Source: Spirochaetales bacterium (lineage in GTDB: Bacteria; Spirochaetota; Spirochaetia; DSM-2461). From it: 64,000 nucleotides of DNA. How positions within the stretch are numbered: the first letter of the stretch is position 1; each line of letters begins with the position of its first letter. The notes beneath the pieces are model-generated. The model saw nothing but the letters and a program-made list of their open reading frames with translations, searched no databases and was not told the origin of the DNA. The translations under genes and the position numbers were made by a program. Of this stretch, positions 1 to 8,493 are shown in pieces. The stretch lies in contig QKAW01000001.1 in NCBI GenBank assembly GCA_003247135.1, positions 62,001-126,000 on the forward strand, given 5' to 3'.

Positions 1-158
1 TATATGCCGGTGGAGTAAATAACGGAATTTTCAGCTACTCAACAATTGGATTTAAAATCTTTATAGTTATTGGACTATTTACTGGTATTGGAGAACTTCT
101 CTCTAAAAGCATAAAATATGTTAAAAAAGAGATAGAAGAGAAGAAAAGTTTTATGTAA
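1..158 (+). CDS. C-terminal end of a membrane protein (partial)
   Basis: The only open frame entering the window from the left begins at base 3 and stops with TAA at 156-158, giving about 51 residues. A glycine-rich start is followed by one hydrophobic stretch that looks like a membrane helix, then a charged lysine- and glutamate-rich tail ending KKSFM. That is how many integral membrane proteins end, with a cytoplasmic basic tail. The family cannot be named from this fragment. It is convergent with the TauE-like gene, with a hairpin between them. Confidence 0.5.
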   Translation, partial: YAGGVNNGIFSYSTIGFKIFIVIGLFTGIGELLSKSIKYVKKEIEEKKSFM

Positions 159-159
159 T

Positions 160-199
160 TTTTTAGAGGAGTTGGCATAACTGCTAACTCCCCCTTTTA
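160..199. terminator. Probable hairpin terminator between convergent genes
   Basis: GGAGTTGGC at 168-176 pairs with GCTAACTCC at 183-191 (nine pairs, one of them G-U) across a six-base loop. On the plus strand the arm runs into CCCTTTT. The hairpin sits exactly between two genes that end toward each other, so it probably serves both. The T tract is short. Confidence 0.55.
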
Positions 200-946
200 C
201 TATTTATAGAAAAAATTTCCAATCATTAAAATAACTGCAATTACCATTCCGATTTTTACAATTTTCTCCCCCTTCTTTACTGCAAGTTTAACAGTAATCC
301 AGGAACCTACAGCATTACCTGCTGATAATACAACAGCATATAACCAGTTAATTTTTCCTGAAAGAATAAAGACAATAATTACCGGAATAGTATAGATAAA
401 TACTATAAAAACCTTGTGCATATTCATTTTTACAAGATCCAGGCTGTGGAGATGCCTTAGAGTAGCTGAGATTAAAATACCAACACCGACCTGAATAAAG
501 CCACCATATATCCCAACTAAAAACATAACCGGATATATTATTCTGCTTTTTGTTAACTTATCTATACTGGATTTTTTACTCTTAGGTAAAAAAAGTGTTA
601 TAACTACAAATATCATAATAAGTGAGAGTATTATTTTAAAAAGTTCGCTGCTTATTTTAACTGAGTAAATAGCTCCTAAAATTGCTCCGGGTAAGGCTAC
701 TGCTCCAAGTTTTAGACTCTCTTTAACATCTGTAAACTTTTCACTGGTGAACGCCAATGCTCCAGACCCGGTCGATATTAAAACCCCTACTCTGTTGGTT
801 GCATTTGCTACAGCCGGTTCAATGCCGAAAAACATCATAAAACCCAAAACAAGAATTGATCCACCACCAGCTAAAACATTAACAAAACTTGAAAAACCAC
901 CTAGAAAAAAAAGTCCGGATAAAAAAACAAAATCTATACTTTCCAC
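200..946 (-). CDS. TauE/SafE-family sulfite/anion exporter
   Basis: The gene encodes a 248-residue polytopic inner-membrane protein of the TauE/SafE (UPF0721) family, implicated in moving sulfite, sulfoacetate or related sulfur anions. The family signature is visible near the N-terminus as AGGGS followed by NATNRVGVL, and a second half with similar hydrophobic segments follows. An upstream in-frame ATG at 979 exists, but AAGGAG lies seven bases before a GTG at 946, so I prefer the GTG start. The gene is divergent from a Crp/Fnr regulator, with a perfect palindrome between them, so it may be that regulator's target. The substrate is not determined by the sequence. Confidence 0.85.
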   Translation of the reverse strand: MESIDFVFLSGLFFLGGFSSFVNVLAGGGSILVLGFMMFFGIEPAVANATNRVGVLISTGSGALAFTSEKFTDVKESLKLGAVALPGAILGAIYSVKISSELFKIILSLIMIFVVITLFLPKSKKSSIDKLTKSRIIYPVMFLVGIYGGFIQVGVGILISATLRHLHSLDLVKMNMHKVFIVFIYTIPVIIVFILSGKINWLYAVVLSAGNAVGSWITVKLAVKKGEKIVKIGMVIAVILMIGNFFYK

Positions 947-991
947 TTTTAATCTCCTTACCATTTTTACTATATACATTTATTCTAATCT

Positions 992-1005
992 TGATAAGTT
1001 TATCA
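992..1005. promoter_or_regulatory. Palindrome between divergent TauE-like and Crp/Fnr genes
   Basis: TGATAA-GT-TTATCA is a perfect inverted repeat lying 46 bp from the exporter start and 55 bp from the regulator start. Crp/Fnr proteins bind two-fold symmetric sites with TGA half-site elements, and the half-site here resembles TTGAT of FNR boxes. An operator for the adjacent regulator is the natural inference. Confidence 0.45.
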
Positions 1006-1059
1006 TTTCCTACCTTTACAGTGGTTTTTAAAACACTTATATTAATTGTAGAGGCTTTA

Positions 1060-1737
1060 ATGGAACAGAGAGAATTATTAGCAATTGCAGAGTCCCCCAT
1101 ATTTAAAGGTGTTGATATTAATGTTTTAAACAAAATGTTAGTTTCCCATCAACCCTCAATTAAACATTTTAATAAAAGTGAAATTGTTTGGAGTCAGGAC
1201 TCTATACTAGACCGTCTTATAATTGTTATTGATGGTAAATTAAAAGCACAGATGACATCTGAGGATGGAAAGATTATAAATATGGAAGAATTCGGAAAGT
1301 ACCAGCCGGTTGCAATACCTGTACTTTTCTCTATGAAGCAGATTTTACCAGTTTCACTATTTGCATTAGAAGATACAGAAGTTTTCTTTCTACCAAAAGA
1401 TATGCTTTTAAAATGCTGTATGTCTAATCAGAAAATTCTTGAAAATACTCTCTTGGTTATGTCCACCAAGTTTGAATTTCTATCTAATAAAATAAAATTC
1501 CTTCAGTTAAACACTATTAAACAAAAAATTGCCAATACCCTCATAAGAATGTCCAAAATGGCAAATTCAAAAACCTTTAAACTTTCACAGACTAAAGAGA
1601 CAATGTCCAAAGAGATGGGAGTTACCAGACCAAGCCTATCCAGAGAATTTGCAAATCTTGTTCAGGAAGGAATAATTTCTCAGGATAAAGATATAATAAC
1701 AATTCTCGATCCTGGGAAACTTAGGGATTATAAATAA
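1060..1737 (+). CDS. Crp/Fnr-family transcription regulator
   Basis: The 225-residue cytoplasmic regulator has an N-terminal cyclic-nucleotide-binding-type beta-roll (about residues 15-130), a dimerisation helix, and a C-terminal winged helix with the Crp-type recognition region (TKETMSKEMGVTRPSLSRE). No N-terminal cysteine cluster of the FNR type is visible, so a 4Fe-4S sensor is unlikely. The open frame runs upstream to 889, but that extension reads as hydrophobic intergenic sequence. I start at the ATG at 1060, preceded by GAGG. The gene is divergent from the TauE-like exporter across a palindrome and abuts the thioredoxin gene tail to tail with no gap. The effector is unknown. Confidence 0.85.
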   Translation: MEQRELLAIAESPIFKGVDINVLNKMLVSHQPSIKHFNKSEIVWSQDSILDRLIIVIDGKLKAQMTSEDGKIINMEEFGKYQPVAIPVLFSMKQILPVSLFALEDTEVFFLPKDMLLKCCMSNQKILENTLLVMSTKFEFLSNKIKFLQLNTIKQKIANTLIRMSKMANSKTFKLSQTKETMSKEMGVTRPSLSREFANLVQEGIISQDKDIITILDPGKLRDYK

Positions 1738-2100
1738 TTAAATCTTTAAAACGTCTTTCATTGTCTGTACAAGTTGTGGCTTTGGAGGTGCACCAGCTGA
1801 CATTTGTGGCTTGCCTTCCATTGGAACAAATAACAGTGTAGGTATACTCTGGATTCCAAACATTGCAGATAACTCCTGTTGATCCTCGGTATTTACTTTA
1901 TATATGTATGCTTTTCCTTTAAACTCTTCTGCCAATTCCTCAAGAATAGGAGCTACCCTTTTACATGGGCCACACCAGTCTGCATAAAAATCTATTAAGC
2001 AGGGTAGGTCACCCTTATATTTCCACTCTGCACCACTCTCTCCATCAAGACCGCAGCTACATATCTTCTCTTTAAATGTTTCTAATGTTAAATGTTCCAT
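1738..2100 (-). CDS. trx: Thioredoxin
   Basis: A 120-residue thioredoxin-fold protein with the classical WCGPC active site (Cys43 and Cys46) and the cis-proline loop SIPTLLF. It would act as a general cytoplasmic disulfide reductase. The N-terminal extension of about 20 residues carries two more cysteines in a CSC arrangement (Cys14, Cys16), which ordinary thioredoxins lack. The open frame starts earlier at 2145, but AGGAG lies just before the ATG at 2100, and the upstream part is an AT-rich string of tyrosine and isoleucine codons. The gene sits between the Crp/Fnr gene (convergent, abutting) and the HD-GYP gene. Confidence 0.9.
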   Translation of the reverse strand: MEHLTLETFKEKICSCGLDGESGAEWKYKGDLPCLIDFYADWCGPCKRVAPILEELAEEFKGKAYIYKVNTEDQQELSAMFGIQSIPTLLFVPMEGKPQMSAGAPPKPQLVQTMKDVLKI

Positions 2101-2156
2101 ATAAATATCTCCTATTTCATATATATAAATATAATAATATTGCATTGAAATGACAA

Positions 2157-3587
2157 CTAAAAATCACCAAATAAATTTTTCTCTTCTATTGATCTGTTAT
2201 AAATATAATCGAATTCTTCATTATTGCTATTAAAAATTTCAACTAATATTGGCTCAAAGTGTTTCCCAGACTCTTCAATAATCATTCTGCAGACTTTTTC
2301 ATGATCATATCCTTTTTTATATGGTCTGTCTGACCTAAGGGCATCATAGACATCTGCCAGAGCCATTATTCTTGCAGAAATTGGTATTTCATCTCCGGAT
2401 ATTCCGTAGGGATACCCGGAACCATCCCATTTCTCATGGTGAAAAAGTGTTATCTCTTTTGCAAAGTTTAAATATGAGTCATCATCCTTACACTCACTTA
2501 TTCTTACTAATGCTTTATTACCATGAATTGTATGCTGTTTCATTATCTCATACTCTTCATCTGTTAAACTATCATTTTTTAACAGGATATTATCCGGGAT
2601 CGCGACCTTTCCAATATCATGAAGTGGTGCAGAACTCCACATTTGTACAATTTCTTCATCTGAATATTTTAAACGTTTTCTTAATTTATCAACAATTAGC
2701 TTAAAGTAAAACTTGGTTCTTCTTATATGATCTCCTGTCTCATTATCTCTAAATTCTGAAAGTGTTGCTAATGATTCAAGGGTTAAGGCTCTGGCACTGA
2801 CTAGAGCTGTGGTTCTCTGCCTAACTAATGCATCCATATTATCAATTGCCATTTCCAGTTTAAGGTGAGTATTCCTGGACTGGGTTATATCCTCAATTAT
2901 TGAGTAGATAAATTGAATTTCATTATTACTGTCAAAAAAAGGTACTGCATCGATTTTTATCCACTTAAAAAATAGCCTTCCATGGGAAATACCGATAATT
3001 CTATTTAAGGAGCTTCTTTTGTTTCTTACAACTTGCATAACAGGGAAATCCTGCTGTTCTATTTTACTGCCATCCTCCTGTATCGTCTGGAAATCACTAA
3101 TTACCCCAGATTCACTATTCATCTCTGAAATATCGATACTTAGAATCTCTTTAGCTATAGAATTTAACTCTGTAATTTTACCCTTCTTATCGTAAATTAT
3201 TACACCTGTAGGTAGTGTTTTAAGAAAATCGACTATTTTTCTGCAATTGCCATCATTATAACAAATAATTGATTTAATAATTAAACTAAATACTGACTTA
3301 AGAGCAAATAAATTGGAATCCAGATCAACTAACCCCATACATCTTTCGTCGTTAAATTCAGTATCAATTTCAGTCTCACTATTTATCAGTATTATATAAG
3401 GAGTATGATGCTTATAAGTTTTTAGATTAATACATTCCCAGTCTATTACCAGAAAGTCAAAGGCTTCATAACTGGATAATTCCATACTATTTTGATAGGA
3501 ATAATTACAGCCATATTCTTTTAAAATATCCAATATTCTGCTATATTTATTTAAATTTATGTTTTTTGAAATAAATAAAAACTTCAT
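2157..3587 (-). CDS. PAS/HD-GYP cyclic-di-GMP phosphodiesterase
   Basis: A 476-residue soluble signalling protein. Residues 1-110 look like a receiver-like alpha/beta fold without a clear phospho-acceptor motif. A PAS domain follows at about 125-240, then a short coiled linker and an HD-GYP domain from about 265 to 450. The catalytic signatures are intact: the HD pair at His323-Asp324 in LHDIGKVAIPD, and HHEKWDGSGYP near residue 385. HD-GYP domains hydrolyse cyclic-di-GMP to pGpG or GMP. A diguanylate cyclase lies at 52.8-53.9 kb. The gene is monocistronic or follows weakly from its own promoter. Confidence 0.88.
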   Translation of the reverse strand: MKFLFISKNINLNKYSRILDILKEYGCNYSYQNSMELSSYEAFDFLVIDWECINLKTYKHHTPYIILINSETEIDTEFNDERCMGLVDLDSNLFALKSVFSLIIKSIICYNDGNCRKIVDFLKTLPTGVIIYDKKGKITELNSIAKEILSIDISEMNSESGVISDFQTIQEDGSKIEQQDFPVMQVVRNKRSSLNRIIGISHGRLFFKWIKIDAVPFFDSNNEIQFIYSIIEDITQSRNTHLKLEMAIDNMDALVRQRTTALVSARALTLESLATLSEFRDNETGDHIRRTKFYFKLIVDKLRKRLKYSDEEIVQMWSSAPLHDIGKVAIPDNILLKNDSLTDEEYEIMKQHTIHGNKALVRISECKDDDSYLNFAKEITLFHHEKWDGSGYPYGISGDEIPISARIMALADVYDALRSDRPYKKGYDHEKVCRMIIEESGKHFEPILVEIFNSNNEEFDYIYNRSIEEKNLFGDF

Positions 3588-3697
3588 ACTAAAAGTCTAG
3601 ATCCATGTAAAATTGAATGCAAGAATAAAAATTTGTTTTAAATTATCTATAATTATTTTTACTGGTGTGGAATAGTTTTATCCTGTAAAATATCTCT

Positions 3698-5392
3698 ATG
3701 ATATTTCAATTTCAAATTCTTGATCTGTTAAAAACCCTTGTAAGCCAGAGTGGTATGATCGCTTTTTTCAGTTTTATATTCTCAAGGGTAAAAATTTTCA
3801 GAACAATTTTTTATAAGTCTAAAACATCACTAAAAGAGAAAGCAGTACTTATTCTATTCTTTTCCGGAATTGGAATTTTAGGAACATACACAGGGATTCC
3901 GGTAAAAGGAGCTTTGGCCAATACTAGGGTAGTTGGCGTATTTGTAGGTGGTCTTCTTGGTGGACCTATTGTAGGAATATGCTCGGGAGTGATTGCGGGA
4001 TTCCACAGGTGGGCAATCGATATAGGCGGTTTCACAGCTTTTTCATGTATGATATCCACAATTATAGAGGGTGTTTTGGCCTCTATTCTCTATAAAATGT
4101 TTCAGGAGAGTAAAAACAAGTGGTTATTTGCTTCACTTTTTGGAATATTAGCTGAAGTGTTACAGATGGTTATAATTTTACTCACAGCAAAACCACTATA
4201 CCAGGCATTGGAACTTGTTAACATAATCGGCTTGCCAATGATATTCGGTAACGGAGTTGCAATAGGAATGTTTATAGCTATAGCTGACTCTTTTTTTAGG
4301 GAGCGAGAGAAAATAGCAGCAATAAATTCCCAGAAGGTCCTGACAATTGCTCAGGAAAGCCTACCATTTCTAACTCTTGGTCTAAATAGTGAAACCGCCG
4401 AAAAGACAGCAAAAATTATCTACAAGCAGCTGAATCTTGCTGCTGTATCTTTTACCACTACAGATAAATGTCTTGCCCATGTAGGCTTAGGCGACGACCA
4501 CCACTACTGTGGCATTAGTTTAAAGACTTCATCATCCCTTAAAGCAATTCAGACAGGGAAAAGTTATATAGCGAATCAGAAAAACAGTATAGATTGTTCA
4601 TCAAAGGAGTGCCCTCTAAAATCTGCAGTTATTGCTCCATTGGTCTCTGGGGAGAGAATAATTGGGGCTCTCAAACTCTACCGGGACAAGGAATTTGCAA
4701 TAACCAGAGCAGATGAAGAGGTTGCAAAGGGTTTAGCTACACTCTTCTCTTTACAGATTGAAAAGAGCAGAATACAGGAACAGGCATGTCTACTAAGCAG
4801 AGCTGAACTAAAAGCCCTACAGTCCCAGATAAACCCACATTTTTTATTTAACACAATAAACACAGTTACATCCTTTATTAGAACCAATCCGGAAAAAGCC
4901 AGAGAACTTCTACTGGATTTAAGCGACTATTACAGATTCAGGCTTCAGGAACCTGATGATTTTATCCCTTTAAAAAGAGAACTTGACCATGTAAAGGCTT
5001 ACCTGGAGATTGAGAAAGCACGATTTAATGAGAGACTTGAAATTCTATTTATAGGCCCCCAGAACCTGGAAAATATGGTTCCACCTTTAATTATACAGCC
5101 ATTAGTTGAGAACTCAGTTAAACATGGTATAAAAAATAGTACTCAGGGAGGTAGAATTATTATATCAGTAGTAGTGGTTAAAAACTCTGTAAAAATATCA
5201 ATTTTGGATAATGGCTCGGGCATTGAAGAGTCCAGGCTTAAAACTATTCTTCAGGAACCATCAAAATGTGTGGGGTTAATTAATGTCCATAAAAGATTAA
5301 TTAATGCCTATGGTTTAAATAACGGTTTAAAAATTAAAAGTAAGACAGGAGAGGGAACAGAAGTATGTCTAACAATCCCATCAGAGTTTTAA
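3698..5392 (+). CDS. LytS/BtsS-type sensor histidine kinase
   Basis: A 564-residue membrane sensor kinase. The N-terminal 5TM-5TMR_LYT module (about residues 1-200) has the family-typical NTRVVGVFVGGLLGGP stretch. A GAF-like domain follows at about 215-355, then a LytS-type His_kinase domain with INPHFLFN, where His381 is the likely phospho-acceptor. The C-terminal ATPase domain has an N-box (ENSVKHG) and DNGSGIEE. It overlaps the LytTR regulator by 28 bp and is followed by a CstA-family transporter. This matches the BtsS-BtsR-BtsT arrangement of enterobacteria, where the kinase responds to extracellular pyruvate. Pyruvate sensing here is inference. No strong ribosome binding site precedes the ATG. 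Confidence 0.88.
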   Translation: MIFQFQILDLLKTLVSQSGMIAFFSFIFSRVKIFRTIFYKSKTSLKEKAVLILFFSGIGILGTYTGIPVKGALANTRVVGVFVGGLLGGPIVGICSGVIAGFHRWAIDIGGFTAFSCMISTIIEGVLASILYKMFQESKNKWLFASLFGILAEVLQMVIILLTAKPLYQALELVNIIGLPMIFGNGVAIGMFIAIADSFFREREKIAAINSQKVLTIAQESLPFLTLGLNSETAEKTAKIIYKQLNLAAVSFTTTDKCLAHVGLGDDHHYCGISLKTSSSLKAIQTGKSYIANQKNSIDCSSKECPLKSAVIAPLVSGERIIGALKLYRDKEFAITRADEEVAKGLATLFSLQIEKSRIQEQACLLSRAELKALQSQINPHFLFNTINTVTSFIRTNPEKARELLLDLSDYYRFRLQEPDDFIPLKRELDHVKAYLEIEKARFNERLEILFIGPQNLENMVPPLIIQPLVENSVKHGIKNSTQGGRIIISVVVVKNSVKISILDNGSGIEESRLKTILQEPSKCVGLINVHKRLINAYGLNNGLKIKSKTGEGTEVCLTIPSEF

Positions 5393-6150
5393 TAGTTGAT
5401 GATGAAGCCCCTGCAAGAGATGAAATAAGACATCTGTTAAACTCTATAAAGAGTGTAAACATTGTAGCTGAAGCAAAGGATAGCAAAGAAGTTTTTGAAA
5501 TACTCCAGACAAGAGAGATTGATCTAATTCTTCTAGATATCGAGTTGCCCGGTAGAGATGGAATAGAGATTGCCAGGGATATTATTAAATTAAACAGGGA
5601 GTTATCTATTATTTTTATAACTGCCTATAATAATTTTGCACTGAACGCTTTTGAAGTAAATGCCGTAGACTACCTACTAAAACCTGTTCGATTTGAGAAA
5701 CTAAAATCTGCTATAGACAAAATTGAGAGACTAAGTGGTATAAGGGATAATTCAAATCTAAATAAAATCGACATTGAAAAGATAGTAGACAGCTACATGT
5801 TGACAAAGCAAAATTCTCAATGTGAATACATATCAGTCTATAATGGTGATCAGATAAAACCAATAAAAAAGGAATCAATTCTTTTTGCAGAAGCTAGAGG
5901 GAGATTTGTATGGATTGTTACAAGTTGTGGAGAATTTAAAACTGGACTCAATTTTAAAGATATACAGGAAATTCTTCAACTGCCACGGTTTTTCTGTTGC
6001 CACAGATCATTTATTGTAAATTTGGATGCAATAGAAGCTGTTGATTTATGGGTAAATAACAGTTACAAACTAAAAATTACAGATAAAAACATCTCAATTC
6101 CTGTAAGCAGAAGTAAAAAAGATGAGCTTCAAAAGATTTTGGGAATATAA
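5365..6150 (+). CDS. LytTR-family response regulator (BtsR/LytR-like)
   Basis: A 261-residue response regulator. The receiver domain (about 5-120) has acidic residues Asp12-Asp13 and phospho-acceptor Asp58 in LLDIELPGRDG. A LytTR DNA-binding domain occupies about 155-260, with the family-typical FFCCHRSFIVN. Its start codon lies inside the end of the kinase gene, with GGAG upstream, so translation is probably coupled. LytTR proteins bind paired direct repeats spaced by about two helical turns, and just such a pair lies immediately downstream in front of the transporter. The pair therefore probably activates cstA. Confidence 0.9.
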   Translation: MSNNPIRVLIVDDEAPARDEIRHLLNSIKSVNIVAEAKDSKEVFEILQTREIDLILLDIELPGRDGIEIARDIIKLNRELSIIFITAYNNFALNAFEVNAVDYLLKPVRFEKLKSAIDKIERLSGIRDNSNLNKIDIEKIVDSYMLTKQNSQCEYISVYNGDQIKPIKKESILFAEARGRFVWIVTSCGEFKTGLNFKDIQEILQLPRFFCCHRSFIVNLDAIEAVDLWVNNSYKLKITDKNISIPVSRSKKDELQKILGI

Positions 6151-6152
6151 AT

Positions 6153-6184
6153 TACAACTCATGTATAAATTTATACAATTCATG
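6153..6184. promoter_or_regulatory. Direct-repeat pair, candidate LytTR operator for cstA
   Basis: TACAACTCATG (6153-6163) and TACAATTCATG (6174-6184) match at 10 of 11 positions with start points 21 bp apart. This is the geometry used by LytTR regulators such as AgrA and BtsR. The span also holds the perfect palindrome TGTATAAATTTATACA (6162-6177). The pair lies 69 bp before the cstA start codon, just after the regulator gene. Confidence 0.55.
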
Positions 6185-6252
6185 ATTTTTTTTTCCTAAA
6201 TTCAAAGAACAGTGGGATATTAAGCTAATTAATAATTTCGCGGAGGTAATTA

Positions 6253-7683
6253 ATGGTTAGTTTTATTGTTTCATTAGTAGTTTTGGTATTAGGTTATTTA
6301 ACTTATGGTAAAGTGGTTGATAAGATATTTGGAAGTGATCCAAATAAAGAGACACCGGCAACAAGAATGGAAGATGGTGTAGATTATGTCTCAATCCCCT
6401 GGTATAAAATTTACTTAATCCAGTTTTTAAACATTGCAGGTCTTGGACCAATATTTGGTGCAATAATGGGTGCTCTATATGGACCGGCAGCATTCTTATG
6501 GATAGTTTTTGGAACTATTTTAGCAGGTGGTGTTCATGACTACTTTTCAGGAATGTTATCAGTTAGACACGACGGGAAGAGTATACCTGAAATTGTTGGA
6601 ATGTACCTGGGTAAAAATATGAAAATGCTAATGAGAGTATTCTCTGTAATACTATTAGTTCTTGTAGGTACAGTATTTATAGCAGGCCCAGCAGGACTTC
6701 TGGCAAATTTAGGCTTTACCGGTGTTTTTGCAAATAAATGGGTATGGCTTGGAATAATAATTGTATATTACTTTATTGCTACAGTTTTACCAGTAGACAA
6801 ACTTATAGGTAAAATTTATCCACTATTTGGTGCTGTACTTTTAATTATGGCTGTAGGAGTTTGTGCATCTCTAATAATTGGTAAAATGCCAATACCTGAG
6901 ATTACACTTTCAAATTTACACCCAAAAGGTTCACCAATATGGCCAATGTTATTTATTACAATTGCCTGTGGAGCAATATCGGGATTTCACTCAACACAGT
7001 CACCTTTAATGGCACGATGCCTGCCAAATGAAAAGCATGGTAGGACAGTATTTTATGGTGCAATGATTGGGGAAGGAATAGTAGCTTTAATATGGGCAGC
7101 AGCAGCAATGACATTTTTTGATGGAGGAATATCAGGCCTTTCTGAAACATTGGCAGCAGGTGGTGCAGGTCTGGTAGTAAACAAAATATCAATAGGAATG
7201 TTAGGTCCAATTGGGGGAATTTTAGCAATATTAGGTGTAATTGCCTGCCCGATAACATCAGGGGATACAGCATTCAGATCAGTTAGACTTACAATAGCAG
7301 ATTCAATAGGACTTAAACAGGAACCAATAAAAAACAGAATGATCCTGGCAGTACCGGTTTTCGCAATAGGTCTAGCACTAAATTTTATAGACTTTACAAT
7401 AATCTGGAGATATTTTGCATGGTCAAACCAGACATTAGCAACAATAGTACTCTGGACAGCAGCAGCATATCTAATGGTAAATAACAGAAATCACTGGATA
7501 GCAACAATCCCTGCAACATTTATGACAGCTGTAGTAACAACCTATATTATAATGGCAAAAGAGGGATTAGGACTATCATCGGCAATAGCCTACCCAGTAG
7601 GTCTTGTAACAGCAGCAGCAATATTTGGACTATTTTTATATAAATCAATAAGCAACAAAGATTCAAAATTAAAAGCAGCTTAA
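6253..7683 (+). CDS. cstA: CstA-family carbon starvation / pyruvate-type transporter
   Basis: A 476-residue polytopic membrane protein of the CstA family, which includes the E. coli pyruvate/proton symporter BtsT and the peptide/pyruvate transporter CstA. Family hallmarks are the GPIFGAIMGALYGP stretch, GGVHDYFSGMLSVRHDGKS and GFHSTQSPLMARC. It is much shorter than E. coli CstA (about 700 residues) and corresponds to the compact form seen in Firmicutes and spirochaetes. GGAGG precedes the ATG at good spacing. Its position behind a LytS/LytTR pair argues for a sensed small carboxylate such as pyruvate. A strong hairpin follows the stop. Confidence 0.9.
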   Translation: MVSFIVSLVVLVLGYLTYGKVVDKIFGSDPNKETPATRMEDGVDYVSIPWYKIYLIQFLNIAGLGPIFGAIMGALYGPAAFLWIVFGTILAGGVHDYFSGMLSVRHDGKSIPEIVGMYLGKNMKMLMRVFSVILLVLVGTVFIAGPAGLLANLGFTGVFANKWVWLGIIIVYYFIATVLPVDKLIGKIYPLFGAVLLIMAVGVCASLIIGKMPIPEITLSNLHPKGSPIWPMLFITIACGAISGFHSTQSPLMARCLPNEKHGRTVFYGAMIGEGIVALIWAAAAMTFFDGGISGLSETLAAGGAGLVVNKISIGMLGPIGGILAILGVIACPITSGDTAFRSVRLTIADSIGLKQEPIKNRMILAVPVFAIGLALNFIDFTIIWRYFAWSNQTLATIVLWTAAAYLMVNNRNHWIATIPATFMTAVVTTYIIMAKEGLGLSSAIAYPVGLVTAAAIFGLFLYKSISNKDSKLKAA

Positions 7684-7698
7684 TTTTTTATACTGATG

Positions 7699-7725
7699 AT
7701 ATAGCGACTCTTTGAGTCGCTATAT
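7699..7725. terminator. Strong hairpin between convergent cstA and deacetylase operon
   Basis: ATATAGCGACTC (7699-7710) and GAGTCGCTATAT (7714-7725) form a perfect 12-bp stem with a TTT loop. It lies between two genes that end toward each other. Neither side has a good uninterrupted T tract, so it may act as a bidirectional terminator or as a 3-prime end stabiliser. Confidence 0.6.
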
Positions 7726-7749
7726 ATTACACTAAGAATAGCACAATCT

Positions 7750-8493
7750 TTACCCTGGTATAACCTGGAAATTAAAATCTTTATCAATATATCTATCAAT
7801 TATTCTAAAAAACAGCTCAGTTGTTTCTACTTGATCATGAATTAAAATTATATCCGATCTATCTACTCTGTTAAGTGTTAGACCATTATCCGGGTCATCA
7901 ATATCCACTCTTTTTAGTATAATTTCCGGATCCGAGAGTCCATTAGGAGCATCGCTTTTATTAAGAAAATACTCCATCTGTGAAAAGGTACACCTGACGT
8001 CGGCATATTCCAGTAGTTGTTGATCTTTAAAGTTTTCAAGACTAATGCCCATAAAATCTGGTTGACTGTACCCAAGTGATCTTAAAAAGTTCTGGAGTTT
8101 AGTTTTTTTATCATCATTTTTAACCCCAGACTTTTTATACTCAACGGAACTTGCAAAGCCTCCTTGATCAAAATATGGAAACCTGAAATATTTGCAACAT
8201 CTATCTACCCCAGCCTTGTTATATAGGTTATTCAGTATCTCATCTGTACCGGAAATTGAATCCATACACTCCTGTAAGCTCATATCTGAAAAGAAGTTAT
8301 GATGCATTCCGTGATTACCCAAAACAAAACCTTTTTGAATAGCATAGATTGCATCATCTAAGAACTTTAGCAGTTCCTCTCCAAGACAGAAAATCAGTGC
8401 AGGTATATCTCTTTCTGCAAGGTACTCTACTTTTTTCTTAAAATCTCTGGTTGGTGCATCATCTATAGTTAAATAGACCTTTTTTCTAGTCAA
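7750..8493 (-). CDS. NodB-like polysaccharide deacetylase family protein (cytoplasmic)
   Basis: A 247-residue protein of the carbohydrate esterase 4 / NodB fold. Motif 1 is TIDDAPT (Asp11-Asp12) and motif 2 is NHGMHH (His61 and His65 as metal ligands). A YFRFPYFDQGG segment matches the arginine motif 3, and LIHD is the late histidine motif. These enzymes remove N- or O-acetyl groups from glycans with a divalent metal. Unlike most cell-wall deacetylases it has no signal peptide or anchor, so it should act in the cytosol on a precursor or small acylated compound. It is the last gene of a five-gene operon and overlaps the acetyltransferase gene by 8 bp. Confidence 0.8.
   Translation of the reverse strand: MTRKKVYLTIDDAPTRDFKKKVEYLAERDIPALIFCLGEELLKFLDDAIYAIQKGFVLGNHGMHHNFFSDMSLQECMDSISGTDEILNNLYNKAGVDRCCKYFRFPYFDQGGFASSVEYKKSGVKNDDKKTKLQNFLRSLGYSQPDFMGISLENFKDQQLLEYADVRCTFSQMEYFLNKSDAPNGLSDPEIILKRVDIDDPDNGLTLNRVDRSDIILIHDQVETTELFFRIIDRYIDKDFNFQVIPG

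Noticed and set aside
889-1059. N-terminal extension of the Crp/Fnr gene containing a hydrophobic segment
   Set aside because: It overlaps the TauE-like start, the operator palindrome and the promoter region. The ATG at 1060 with GAGG gives the normal family length.
6162-6200. Palindrome plus T run after the LytTR gene, read as a rho-independent terminator
   Set aside because: The stem consists almost wholly of A-T pairs with no proper loop, and terminating there would isolate cstA from its regulators. The direct repeats explain the site better.
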